Below the pieces are notes generated by a model. The model did no database searches. It was not told the origin of the DNA and saw only the letters and a list, made by a program, of their open reading frames with translations. This document shows positions 8,503 through 17,657 of a stretch of DNA of 39,650 bases, piece by piece (the stretch's first letter is position 1; each line of letters starts with the position of its first letter). This stretch comes from J029 sp964482495 (GTDB lineage Bacteria > Planctomycetota > UBA1135). Both the position numbers and the translations under genes were made by a program. The stretch is from NCBI GenBank assembly GCA_964482495.1, contig CAYZXS010000034.1, positions 1 to 39,650 of the forward strand, read 5' to 3'.

Positions 8503-10044
8503 TCAATGCCGGTAGAGGAATTCGCTGCTGTTGATCAGCGCCCAGATCAGGTCGAGCGCGGCCTGCTGGGAGTTGGCGACGCCGGAAGCGGCGTAGTCGG
8601 TGATCACCTGGCGCTCCGCGGCGGTCGGGAAGCGCGACAGGAAGGTCAGGTAGAGCTCGTCCACCAGCTGCTCCGGCTCCTTGGCGCGCCGGCTGAGCGC
8701 GCGCATGCCGCCGCCGCGCCGGAATTTGTTCCAGACGTGGGTGGAGTTGAGCAGGTGCAGGCGCTGGGCTGAGGTCGGCGCCCGCCCGCGCTCGGAGTCG
8801 AGGCCGGTGTCCCGCGGCGGCCGGCCGAACATCTCGAGGAAGGGGCTGGTGATGCTGCCGTCGGGCAGCTGCTTGGCCTTGGCGTCCGGCGGGATGAAGG
8901 TGAAGGGCTCGGGGATGGCGCTGGTGTAGGTCTCCGAGGTACCGGTGATCTGATTGAGAGCGTCGATCAGGACCTCGGCCTCGAGCGGGCGGATGCTGTA
9001 GCAAGCGAACTGGGCCGCGGCCTCTGGATGGCGGGCCGGGTCGAGGTCCGCGGCCGGCACCGACGAGCGCTGGTAGGTCGCCGAGTTCAGGATGATCCGC
9101 AGCAGGTGCTTGCGGTCCCAGCCCGAGGCGGCGTACTCGGCCGCCAGGAAGTCGAGCAGCGCCGGGTTGGCCGGCGGGTTGTCGTCGCGGAAGTCGTCGA
9201 GCTCGTGGACCACGCCGCGGCCGAGCAGCCAGGCCCAGGCGCGGTTGGCGGCGACCCGGCCGAACCAAGGGTTGTGGGCGGTGATCAGCCAGTCGGCGAA
9301 GCTCTCGCGCGGGTCGACGGCGGCGTCGAGCGCCAGGGTGGTGCCGTCTGGCATCAGCGCCGAGGCCGGCGATGCCGAGGCGAAGTCGAAGTGGACGATC
9401 TCCTCCTTCCACTCGCGCGTCGGCTTGAAGCCGATCCGCGAGAAGCAGGCGGCGAGGCCGGCGCGGCGCTCCTCCGGCCAGGCCGCGGAGCGCGAGCCGA
9501 GGAAGGTCAGGGCCACGACTTGGGCCAGCGCCTCGGGCTCCTTGCCCTGCACCGCGCGGTAGAAGTTGACCGCCGGGCGCCGGAAGCAGCTGCCGCTGGC
9601 GGTGAGCAGCTCGCGCGCGAACTGGTCGAAGGGAAGCTCGTCCTCGATGCTGTCGCGGATCCAGCGGTGGTAGGCCTGGGCGCCGTTCGGCCACAGGTTG
9701 ATCGGGAACTCGGCCTTGACCCGCAGCGTGTCGCACCACTTGAGCGCCCAGAAGTCGGCGAATTCCGGGCTGGCGAGCAGCTCGTCGATCAAGCGGCCGC
9801 GCTTGCCGGGGCGGTCCTCGGCCAGGAAACGCCGGGCCAGCCGCGCCGGCGGCAGATTGCCGGTGAGGTCGAGGTAGACCCGGCGCAGGAAGACCGCGTC
9901 GCCGCCGTCAGCGGCCGGCGCGATGCCGAGGGCGTCGAGCTGCTCCTGGACCAGGGCGTCGACGCGGTCCGCGGCAGCTTCCACGGGAAGCTGCGGAGGG
10001 GCCGCGAGGGCGAGCAGACAGAGCGGGTGCAGGAAAGCGTTCAC
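8503..10044 (-). CDS. DUF1549/DUF1553 (PSCyt2-PSD1) secreted protein
   Basis: The protein has 513 residues from the GTG at 10044, chosen because a signal peptide (MNAFLHPLCLLALAA) follows directly. An in-frame ATG at 10167 would add 41 arginine- and proline-rich residues that look non-coding. DUF1549 spans ~30-240, with VYLDLTGNLPPA and FADFWALKWCDTLRVK. DUF1553 spans ~265-510, with DWLITAHNPWFGRVAANRAWAWLLGRG in two linked halves, LRIILNSATYQRSS, and the terminal ALINSSEFLYRH. There is no N-terminal CxxCH cytochrome domain (PSCyt1), unlike the longest members of the family. These domains are almost confined to Planctomycetes and related phyla and are of unknown function. It is the first gene of a three-gene operon. 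Confidence 0.9.
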   Translation of the reverse strand: MNAFLHPLCLLALAAPPQLPVEAAADRVDALVQEQLDALGIAPAADGGDAVFLRRVYLDLTGNLPPARLARRFLAEDRPGKRGRLIDELLASPEFADFWALKWCDTLRVKAEFPINLWPNGAQAYHRWIRDSIEDELPFDQFARELLTASGSCFRRPAVNFYRAVQGKEPEALAQVVALTFLGSRSAAWPEERRAGLAACFSRIGFKPTREWKEEIVHFDFASASPASALMPDGTTLALDAAVDPRESFADWLITAHNPWFGRVAANRAWAWLLGRGVVHELDDFRDDNPPANPALLDFLAAEYAASGWDRKHLLRIILNSATYQRSSVPAADLDPARHPEAAAQFACYSIRPLEAEVLIDALNQITGTSETYTSAIPEPFTFIPPDAKAKQLPDGSITSPFLEMFGRPPRDTGLDSERGRAPTSAQRLHLLNSTHVWNKFRRGGGMRALSRRAKEPEQLVDELYLTFLSRFPTAAERQVITDYAASGVANSQQAALDLIWALINSSEFLYRH

Positions 10045-10182
10045 GCGCAGCCCAGGGCGGGTCGAGCCCTGGAACCGCGAGGAAGGGGCGGGCGTTCCTC
10101 TCCATCTAGGAGAAACCTTGGCAGCCTCGGCGTCAAGCGGCGGCCGACCAGAGGGCGGAGAGGCCACAGAGAGCGCCGTCGC

Positions 10183-10521
10183 TCAGGCCCGGATCATGAC
10201 CAGCAGCATCTTGAAGGGCGCGAGCGCCTTCAGCGCGTGCGGCTCACCTGCCGGCAGGCGCAGGAGCTGGCCGGCGCCGAGGCGGTGCGGCGCGCCGGCG
10301 ATGCGAAGCTCGGCTTCGCCCTCCAGGCCCAGGACCAGGGCGTCGTAGGGCGCGGTGTGTTCGCTGAGACCCTCTCCCTGGTCGAAGGCGAAGGCGGTGA
10401 CCGTGCCTGCCTCCTTCTTCACCAAGGTGCGGCTGACCACCGCGCCGGGAGCGACGGCGGCCAGCTCGGCGGCGAGATGCACACCGTCGGGCAGAGGCTG
10501 ATCCGAAGAGGGGGATGCCAT
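10183..10521 (-). CDS. Small cupin-fold protein
   Basis: A 112-residue single-domain cupin. It has the two expected motif regions: SEHTAPYDALVLGLEGEAEL around residues 50-70 and RLPAGEPHAL near residues 90-100. His in SEHT and His in GEPHAL are the likely metal ligands; the set is reduced compared with a full cupin motif. The ATG at 10521 is preceded by GACAAT 11 nt upstream, a plausible -10. The reading frame continues upstream to 10830 but is then antisense to the next gene. Small cupins of this kind are often sensor or dioxygenase-like proteins, and no substrate can be assigned. It is divergent from the membrane protein gene at 10613 and lies downstream of no obvious partner. Confidence 0.8.
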   Translation of the reverse strand: MASPSSDQPLPDGVHLAAELAAVAPGAVVSRTLVKKEAGTVTAFAFDQGEGLSEHTAPYDALVLGLEGEAELRIAGAPHRLGAGQLLRLPAGEPHALKALAPFKMLLVMIRA

Positions 10522-10612
10522 GACCGGGGCGATTGTCGGCCCGCGCGCCGGCGGCGGGAAGCCTGCCGGGCGGGCTAAGCTCCGGGGGCCACCCTGGCCC
10601 AGCCCACCCGAC

Positions 10613-11227
10613 ATGTCCCGCCACGGCTTCGACCCGACCACCATTGGCGACCCGATCGCCACCCGCACCGAGTGGAAGCCGGCCGCGAGCGGCGGCAGCA
10701 ATTTCGGCACCCACCGCCTGCGGGCGACCGGCACGGATCGGATGGAGTTCCGCGCCAGCGGCGGCGCCAAGCTCTTCGCCCTGGTCTTCGTCTTCGCCGG
10801 CGTGGTCGGCGGCGGCTTGTTCACCACCATCGGCCTCCTGGAGGACCCGGGCCTCGCCTATTTCGGCCTGCCGATCGGACTGCTCTTCACCGGGGTCGGC
10901 ACCTGGTTGCTGCGGCGCATGACCACCCCCCGGGTCTTCGACGCCGGCCGCGGCTACTACTGGCGCAGCCGCCAGGATCCGCAGGCGCTCGCCCCCAGCG
11001 AGCTCGATCAGCGCTGCTCGCTCGATGAGATCCACGCCGTCCAGCTGCTCGCCGAGCACTGCAGCAGCTCCAACGGCGGCGGCTACTTCAGCTACGAGCT
11101 GAACCTGGTGCTGAAGGACGCAAGCCGCCGCAACGTCATCGACCACGGCCACCTCGGTGACATCCGCCGGGACGCGAGCGCGCTGGCGGCTTTCCTGGGC
11201 GTGCCGGTCTGGGACGCGACGGGCTGA
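10613..11227 (+). CDS. Hypothetical membrane protein with two transmembrane helices
   Basis: A 204-residue protein I do not recognise. A polar N-terminus of ~55 residues is followed by two close hydrophobic helices (about FALVFVFAGVVGGGLFTTIGL and FGLPIGLLFTGVGTWLL). A soluble domain of ~110 residues follows, beginning RRMTTPRVFDAGRGYYW and containing SYELNLVLKDASRRNVIDHG. The layout, a helical hairpin with a cytoplasmic beta-rich tail, resembles small bacterial membrane proteins of unknown function. The ATG at 10613 is preceded by a TAnnnT hexamer (TAAGCT, 10576-10581). An upstream in-frame start at 10520 would overlap the cupin start and encode proline/arginine-rich sequence. Its 3' end faces glnS with only 12 bp between the stops. 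Confidence 0.75.
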   Translation: MSRHGFDPTTIGDPIATRTEWKPAASGGSNFGTHRLRATGTDRMEFRASGGAKLFALVFVFAGVVGGGLFTTIGLLEDPGLAYFGLPIGLLFTGVGTWLLRRMTTPRVFDAGRGYYWRSRQDPQALAPSELDQRCSLDEIHAVQLLAEHCSSSNGGGYFSYELNLVLKDASRRNVIDHGHLGDIRRDASALAAFLGVPVWDATG

Positions 11228-11239
11228 GCCGCCGAAGCC

Positions 11240-12901
<1,662 letters not shown>

Positions 12902-12967
12902 GACGGGGGTTCGGCGCGCGGCCGACCCGTCAGGGTAGGTGCGGTCCAGGAGGGCGGCAACCGGGGC

Positions 12968-14695
12968 TCAGGGGACCACGACGACCGAGCGCGCCGCCGA
13001 GCTGAGGCGCCCGACCAGGCCCCACGCGCGCCGGTCGAAGGTCATCGCCGCCCAGGTGATCCTCCGCCCGAGCAGGGGGCTCATGGCGGGCTGAGGGAGG
13101 AGGTGCGCGGTCGCCGTCCCGTCCGCCGCCAGACGGCCGCGGTTGCCGCGCAGGTTCGGCGGCTGCCAGGCGGAGCTCATCCAATTCAAGAGGCGGTCCC
13201 GCGACAACGGCAACTCGATCCCGGCCACCGTTGAGGGGCCGGTCCCGTGGAGGGAGGCGAGGAGTGCGTATCGCTGATCCGCTTCCGACAGAGGGAAGCT
13301 GAGGACGATCTTGGTCGGCTGTCCGGCGGAGAGGGAGAACTCCTCGTCCCCGATGACGAGGAAGGGGTCCAGCCGGTGGACCTCCACCGCACCACGCCCA
13401 TAGGTGCTAGTACCAAAATACCCCGCGGGGGAGCCGACCACCCATTCCGGCAGACCGTCGCCGTCCAGATCATCGAGTTCGGCGATCGACCATCCCTGGA
13501 AGGAGTAGAGCCCTGCAGTCTTGCGTGAGATCAGGGCACCGGTCGCGCCGGAGACCACGCCGTGCCCGCCGCTGATCCCTGCCCCTCCCATGGCGTGGGA
13601 GATTCCGACGAGAATATCGTCGACCCCGTCCCCGTCCAGATCACCTGCGGGAGCCAGGGAGGACCCGAAGCGTTCTCCAGAGTTCAACCCCTCCGCTTCC
13701 CAGAGCGTGCGTCCGGTCCGGCCGGAAAGAGCGAAGACGCCGCCCGGCCCGACCTGCCAAATCGACCCGAAGGCATGCGGATCGCTGATCAGGTAGTCGT
13801 TCGTGCCGTCGCCGTCCAGGTCAGACGCGGCGGACACAGCCACTCCGAGCCCCGAAACCGGCCAGAGCGGCGGCCATTGCTCGCGGAGGACGGTCCCGGT
13901 CCGCCCGGAGAGGACGGCAAGCCCTCCGGAATACGCAGTCCCGAAGAAGCTGACCGCCTTGCCGACTAGGACATCCACGGTGCCATCCCCGTCCTGGTCC
14001 GCCACGGCGGCGATGCAGCGGTGGGCGTTACCCACCCCAGGGCGGTTCAGCGGCGGCACGCTCACCCAGAGCTGCTCGTAGGTTCTCCCTGAATAGGCCT
14101 GGACCGTGCCCACCCGGCCCGGGGAAGTCTCGTGGAAAGGAGCAGCGACGAGAAAGTCCCGGACCCCGTCGCCGTCCAGATCCCCGGCGCCGGCCACGCT
14201 GCTGCCGAACTGCCACTGATCTCCGCCCTCCAGCCGGGCCAAGACCGCTCCCGTCCCGCCGGAATAGAGGGAGACCGAACCGGCCTTGCGCTGCCAACCT
14301 GCCGGAGCCAGTGGCGCACCAACGAGGTACTCTCGCACCCCATCCCCATCGAGGTCGTCGAGGACGGCAACGGTCGTTCCGAACTCCTCTCCGGCGCGAT
14401 GGCCGGACGCCCTCCGGATCAAGGCGCCGTCCGCACCGGAGCGGATCTCCACGGCCCCGACTTCCGGGTCGGCGTTACCGTCGGACCACGGGGCGCCGAC
14501 CAGCAGATCGCGCACCCCGTCCCCGTTGAGGTCGTCCAGAGTCGCCATGCTGGCCCCGAAGCCATCGTGGCGATCCCCCTCGACCCGGTACATGAGACGC
14601 CAGGCCCCTCCCGGAGTCTGGCTGGGGAGAGGAGCGGGAAGGAGGAGCGTGGTGAGGAGGGCGAAGAGAGAGGAATAGTTGGGGGTGATCGGCAT
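12968..14695 (-). CDS. Secreted seven-bladed FG-GAP (integrin-alpha-like) beta-propeller protein
   Basis: The protein has 575 residues from the ATG at 14695, which gives a compact signal peptide (MPITPNYSSLFALLTTLLLP, cleavage near SQT). An ATG 24 nt upstream is also possible. Seven calcium-loop motifs of the DxDGDGxxD type are visible: DLNGDGVRDLLVG, DLDGDGVREYLVG, DLDGDGVRDFLVA, DQDGDGTVDVLVG, DLDGDGTNDYLIS, DLDGDGVDDILVG and DLDGDGLPEWVVG. This matches a seven-bladed integrin-like propeller. Residues ~445-575 form a separate beta-rich C-terminal domain (SLSAGQPTKIVLSF to the final VVVVP) that resembles the tail of the second FG-GAP protein in this window. Such proteins are usually extracellular and bind calcium; ligand and role are unknown. 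Confidence 0.87.
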   Translation of the reverse strand: MPITPNYSSLFALLTTLLLPAPLPSQTPGGAWRLMYRVEGDRHDGFGASMATLDDLNGDGVRDLLVGAPWSDGNADPEVGAVEIRSGADGALIRRASGHRAGEEFGTTVAVLDDLDGDGVREYLVGAPLAPAGWQRKAGSVSLYSGGTGAVLARLEGGDQWQFGSSVAGAGDLDGDGVRDFLVAAPFHETSPGRVGTVQAYSGRTYEQLWVSVPPLNRPGVGNAHRCIAAVADQDGDGTVDVLVGKAVSFFGTAYSGGLAVLSGRTGTVLREQWPPLWPVSGLGVAVSAASDLDGDGTNDYLISDPHAFGSIWQVGPGGVFALSGRTGRTLWEAEGLNSGERFGSSLAPAGDLDGDGVDDILVGISHAMGGAGISGGHGVVSGATGALISRKTAGLYSFQGWSIAELDDLDGDGLPEWVVGSPAGYFGTSTYGRGAVEVHRLDPFLVIGDEEFSLSAGQPTKIVLSFPLSEADQRYALLASLHGTGPSTVAGIELPLSRDRLLNWMSSAWQPPNLRGNRGRLAADGTATAHLLPQPAMSPLLGRRITWAAMTFDRRAWGLVGRLSSAARSVVVVP

Positions 14696-14780
14696 TACAG
14701 CTGCCGTCGGTGGCTGCAAAACTCATGCCGCCCGATCCAGGCCCAAGAGCCTCCTTGCTGGGCGATCGCGCACTCCACCC

Positions 14781-15467
14781 TCAGTTCGACACGATGATCG
14801 GCACCATCACCGCCACCATCACCGCCGCCTGGACCGCCTGCACCGCCTCGCGGGTGGCCTTGCCGACGACCTCGCCCTCGCCGATCTGCTTGATGCGCTT
14901 CTTGGCGCCCCGCAGCGCCTTCTTGTCGAAGTTGGGGCGCAGCAGGCCGGTGGCGTCGGCCAGGGTGGTCAGGACCACCGTGCGCGGGTCGAGGTCGTCC
15001 TTGCGGCTGAAGATGGCGTCGTCCAGCCGCGCCAGGATCGCGCGCTCGGGCACCGGGTTCCGCTCGGGGTAGAGCTTGCGCCGAAAAAGGCCCAGGATCC
15101 GGTCCTCGTCCTCGCGCAGCACGCCCTTGCGGCACAGCGAGCGCGCCACCCGGTGGCGGAGCTGCTTGGTGTTGCCGAAGCGCGACACCCAAGCCTGCGG
15201 GCCGGCGCGGCGATTGGCGTCGGAGACCCGGCGCAGGCACTCGTCGAGCAGCTCGTCGCCGGTCGGCTTGCGGCTCCGGACCTGCACCATCGGCTTGCGG
15301 CCCTCGTGGACGTGCAGGCGCTCGGTCAGCATCAGCTCGGACAGGATCGCTCCGCCGAGGGCCTGGGCGAGCATGGCGCCGGAAGAGACCGTGCCCTGCT
15401 CATCACGCAGGGCCAGCAGCAGGACTTCTTCGGGCAGGGTGAGCGGGAGGGAGGTCGAGGGGCTCAT
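14781..15467 (-). CDS. GOLPH3/VPS74 (GPP34)-family protein
   Basis: The protein has 228 residues from the ATG at 15467, where it reads MSPSTSLPLTLPEEVLLLAL. The family opening is LxLPEExLLLALxDExG, and it matches here with LPLTLPEEVLLLALRDEQG. The rest also fits GPP34: GGAILSELMLTERLHV, VRSRKPTGDELLDECLRRV, KQLRHRVARSLCRKGVLREDE, LYPERNPVPERAILARLDDAIF and DDLDPRTVVLTTLADATGLL. In eukaryotes GOLPH3 binds phosphatidylinositol-4-phosphate and retains glycosyltransferases in the Golgi. In bacteria the family is known mainly from actinomycetes and its role is unclear. The last ~30 residues (EAVQAVQAAVMVAVMVPIIV) are strongly hydrophobic and could be a tail anchor. The family call is confident and the function is open. 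Confidence 0.85.
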   Translation of the reverse strand: MSPSTSLPLTLPEEVLLLALRDEQGTVSSGAMLAQALGGAILSELMLTERLHVHEGRKPMVQVRSRKPTGDELLDECLRRVSDANRRAGPQAWVSRFGNTKQLRHRVARSLCRKGVLREDEDRILGLFRRKLYPERNPVPERAILARLDDAIFSRKDDLDPRTVVLTTLADATGLLRPNFDKKALRGAKKRIKQIGEGEVVGKATREAVQAVQAAVMVAVMVPIIVSN

Positions 15468-15539
15468 GGTCCTAGGTATGCGTGAGGCCGCAGAATAACG
15501 CAGGATCCTCATCGGGCGACAGGCGCCCCCTCCCCGGGA

Positions 15540-16025
15540 TCAGGAGCCGCCCGGCCAGTCCGTCCGCTCGCCCTCGGGAGACCGGTGAGAGAGCGGCACG
15601 ATCGGCCGGACGCCCTGCCACTGGTTCACCCCGACCTCCTGGCCGTCGGAGTCCCGCAAGAAGAGCGAGTTGTGCCCCGAAGCCGAGCGGAGGTGGGCGG
15701 CGCCCCCCTCCCCGCTCGGACTCGGCGAGGAGAGCCACAAGCGCGCCTCGGGGGTCCCCTCCAGCTTCGTGGCCATCAAGCTCGCCCTGGCGCCGGTCTT
15801 CTCGTGGCCGAGCACCAACGCGGCGCCCTCCACGCTGGGGCCGAGCCGAGCGACCACGTCGCCGGCCCGGTCGAGGATCTCGACCGAGCGGGCGCGCAGG
15901 GTCTCGCACTCGATCACCTCCGCGCCGGCCGCCGGCGGAGCCGCCTCGTCCTGGAAGGACATGGCCGCCACGGCGAGAGCGCCGAGCAGGAAGCTCGGGA
16001 GATCCAGGGAGAGAGATCGCTTCAT
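15540..16025 (-). CDS. Small secreted protein of unknown function
   Basis: A 161-residue protein I do not recognise. Residues 1-24 look like a signal peptide (hydrophobic SFLLGALAVAAMSF, then QDEAAPPA). The mature part has short beta-strand-like repeats: LRARSVEILDRAGDVVARLG, then GAALVLGHEKTGARASLMA, then GAAHLRSASGHNSLFLRDSDGQEV. Each unit ends in a small polar turn, as in parallel beta or solenoid folds. It lies 49 bp from the downstream end of the carboxypeptidase gene on the same strand, without overlap. Base composition and codon use match the neighbours. The call as a real gene rests on the signal peptide and the ordered repeats. Confidence 0.65.
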   Translation of the reverse strand: MKRSLSLDLPSFLLGALAVAAMSFQDEAAPPAAGAEVIECETLRARSVEILDRAGDVVARLGPSVEGAALVLGHEKTGARASLMATKLEGTPEARLWLSSPSPSGEGGAAHLRSASGHNSLFLRDSDGQEVGVNQWQGVRPIVPLSHRSPEGERTDWPGGS

Positions 16026-16074
16026 CAGCTGGGGCCTCTGTCGAGGTCGGGACGGGAGGGTGATTCGCGCGGAT

Positions 16075-17619
16075 TCAATTCACCACCGGTGCGCCGGCGA
16101 AGCAGCGGTCCGACGGCAGGTCCGGGTCGGTGTAGGCCGCGATCACCCATGAGCCGGGCGAGGTCTGGAGGACACCATCCCAGCGCGCGGCAGGCCCGCC
16201 AGCGACGGGGAAGCCGGGCTGCAGCTCGAAGACACCGGTATCCGGGCCAGTCTCGACCAGGACCGCGCGCTCGCGGTCGCCGCTGGCCCAGTCCGCCAGG
16301 TAGAGCTCGGCGGTCTCGACCGCCGTCGGCGACCGGTTCTCGTCGTCCTCGTCCACCCGCAGGCCCACCGGCGTGCCGGCGCCGAGGCTGATCGCGCCGA
16401 CCGTGATCTCGGCGGCGTAGACGGTGTCGCGCATCGCCTGGACCCAGTTCGTGCCGATCTGGCGTAGCCGCTGCTCGTCGCGCGAGGAGGGCGTGTCGTA
16501 CTCCGGCGTGTGAAGCAGCCAGCCCTTCCAGGCGTGCAGCTCGACCCGCGCCATGCCGGCCTGGCCGCCGTTCTCATACCACTGGAAGACGCCCGGATCG
16601 TGCAGGGTGTAGCGGGCGGTGTCCTTGACCGCCTCGAGGTACTCAGCGTGGCTCACCGAGGCCGGGGCGCCGCCGTCGTCGTAGCGAAAGCCGCCGTCGA
16701 CGCCGCTCCACCAGCCGTGGTGGTCGCCGCCGACGCGCACCGTCTCCGGGAAGGGCAGCGAGGCCAGGTCGCTCTGGATCAGGTAGGTCTCGGGCTGCTG
16801 CCAAGCCGCCGGCCCGGTGGCCGACCAATTACGGTTCAGGTCGTAGCCGTTGGCGTTGTAGCGCTGGTCGGACTCGACGCCGTCAGGGTTGACCATCGGG
16901 TAGAAGACGAAGCGCACCTGCTCGGTGACCTTCGGGTCCGGCACCCAGCCGTTGCGGCCGAGCAGGTAGTCGAGCATGCCTTCGAAGACGTAGCTCGATC
17001 CCCACTCGTTTCCGTGCTGGCGGACGAGCGCCACCACGGTCCGCTTCCACGGCGCCGGCATCGGCGCCGTCCGGTCGTCGAAGACCACCTTGACGATCTC
17101 GCGCCCCTGCGCCGAGCTGCCGAGGATCTGGATCGACAGCCGCGGGTCCGCCGGCAGGCCGGTCAGGTAGCTCGAGAGCTGGGCGAAGGAGTAGCCGGTC
17201 GCCCGCGCCCCGCCGCGGCCGGGCGGCAGCAGCTCGATCACCTCGCGAGGGCGGCGCAGGCTGAAGTCCAGCGCCCAGGCCGGCGCCCGCGGCGGCTCCA
17301 GCGCCGTCCAGGCGCCGGGGCCGTCCCAGACCCGGGCGGTGAAGCCGTCGACCGCTGCCGGGAACCGCAGCACCAGCCGCTCCCCCACCTCACCGCGCAG
17401 CTCCAGGACCGGCGGGTCGGCGACGGGGTCGGTCAGGAGTCGGAGCGCGAATCGGCCCGGCCCGGATTCGACGGCGACGAAGCTGGCCCCGGACTCGCTG
17501 AGATCCTCGACCCGCGCGGTGGAAGGCGCAGAGGAATCTGCCGGAGACTGGGGCGGGACCTGCGGCGCCGCCGGATGCGGCGCGGCCGCGAGCAGGGTCA
17601 CGAGGACGGAGGCCGGCAT
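16075..17619 (-). CDS. Secreted M14-family zinc carboxypeptidase
   Basis: This 514-residue exported metallopeptidase cleaves C-terminal residues from peptides. The zinc motif HxxE appears as RQHGNEWGSS (His202, Glu205). The substrate-binding region NANGYDLNRNW corresponds to the classical NPDG...NRNW block, also seen as VNPDGVESDQRYN just before it. The third zinc ligand is probably in GGDHHGWW (His300 or His301), and a candidate catalytic Glu lies further on in ARVELHAWKG or TPEYDT. The N-terminus (MPASVLVTLLAAAPHPAAP) is a signal peptide, and ~110 residues precede the catalytic domain. A C-terminal beta domain of ~110 residues (from EITVGAISLG) ends with DRCFAGAPVVN. TAGGAT lies 6 nt before the ATG. 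The family is confident; specificity is not readable. Confidence 0.9.
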   Translation of the reverse strand: MPASVLVTLLAAAPHPAAPQVPPQSPADSSAPSTARVEDLSESGASFVAVESGPGRFALRLLTDPVADPPVLELRGEVGERLVLRFPAAVDGFTARVWDGPGAWTALEPPRAPAWALDFSLRRPREVIELLPPGRGGARATGYSFAQLSSYLTGLPADPRLSIQILGSSAQGREIVKVVFDDRTAPMPAPWKRTVVALVRQHGNEWGSSYVFEGMLDYLLGRNGWVPDPKVTEQVRFVFYPMVNPDGVESDQRYNANGYDLNRNWSATGPAAWQQPETYLIQSDLASLPFPETVRVGGDHHGWWSGVDGGFRYDDGGAPASVSHAEYLEAVKDTARYTLHDPGVFQWYENGGQAGMARVELHAWKGWLLHTPEYDTPSSRDEQRLRQIGTNWVQAMRDTVYAAEITVGAISLGAGTPVGLRVDEDDENRSPTAVETAELYLADWASGDRERAVLVETGPDTGVFELQPGFPVAGGPAARWDGVLQTSPGSWVIAAYTDPDLPSDRCFAGAPVVN

Positions 17620-17625
17620 GCCTCC

Positions 17626-17631
17626 ATCCTA
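17626..17631 (-). promoter_or_regulatory. Candidate -10 element (TAGGAT) of the carboxypeptidase gene
   Basis: On the minus strand TAGGAT is followed by GGAGGC and then ATG. It may be a -10 hexamer giving a leaderless transcript; alternatively GGAGG is a very close Shine-Dalgarno sequence. The two readings cannot be separated here. Confidence 0.35.
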
Positions 17632-17657
17632 GACCCAAATCCGCCCCGAGGCGGCCG

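Noticed and set aside
10045..10167. N-terminal extension of the PSD1 protein from an ATG at 10167
   Set aside because: The extra residues are Pro/Arg/Ser-rich, and a clean signal peptide begins at the GTG at 10044.
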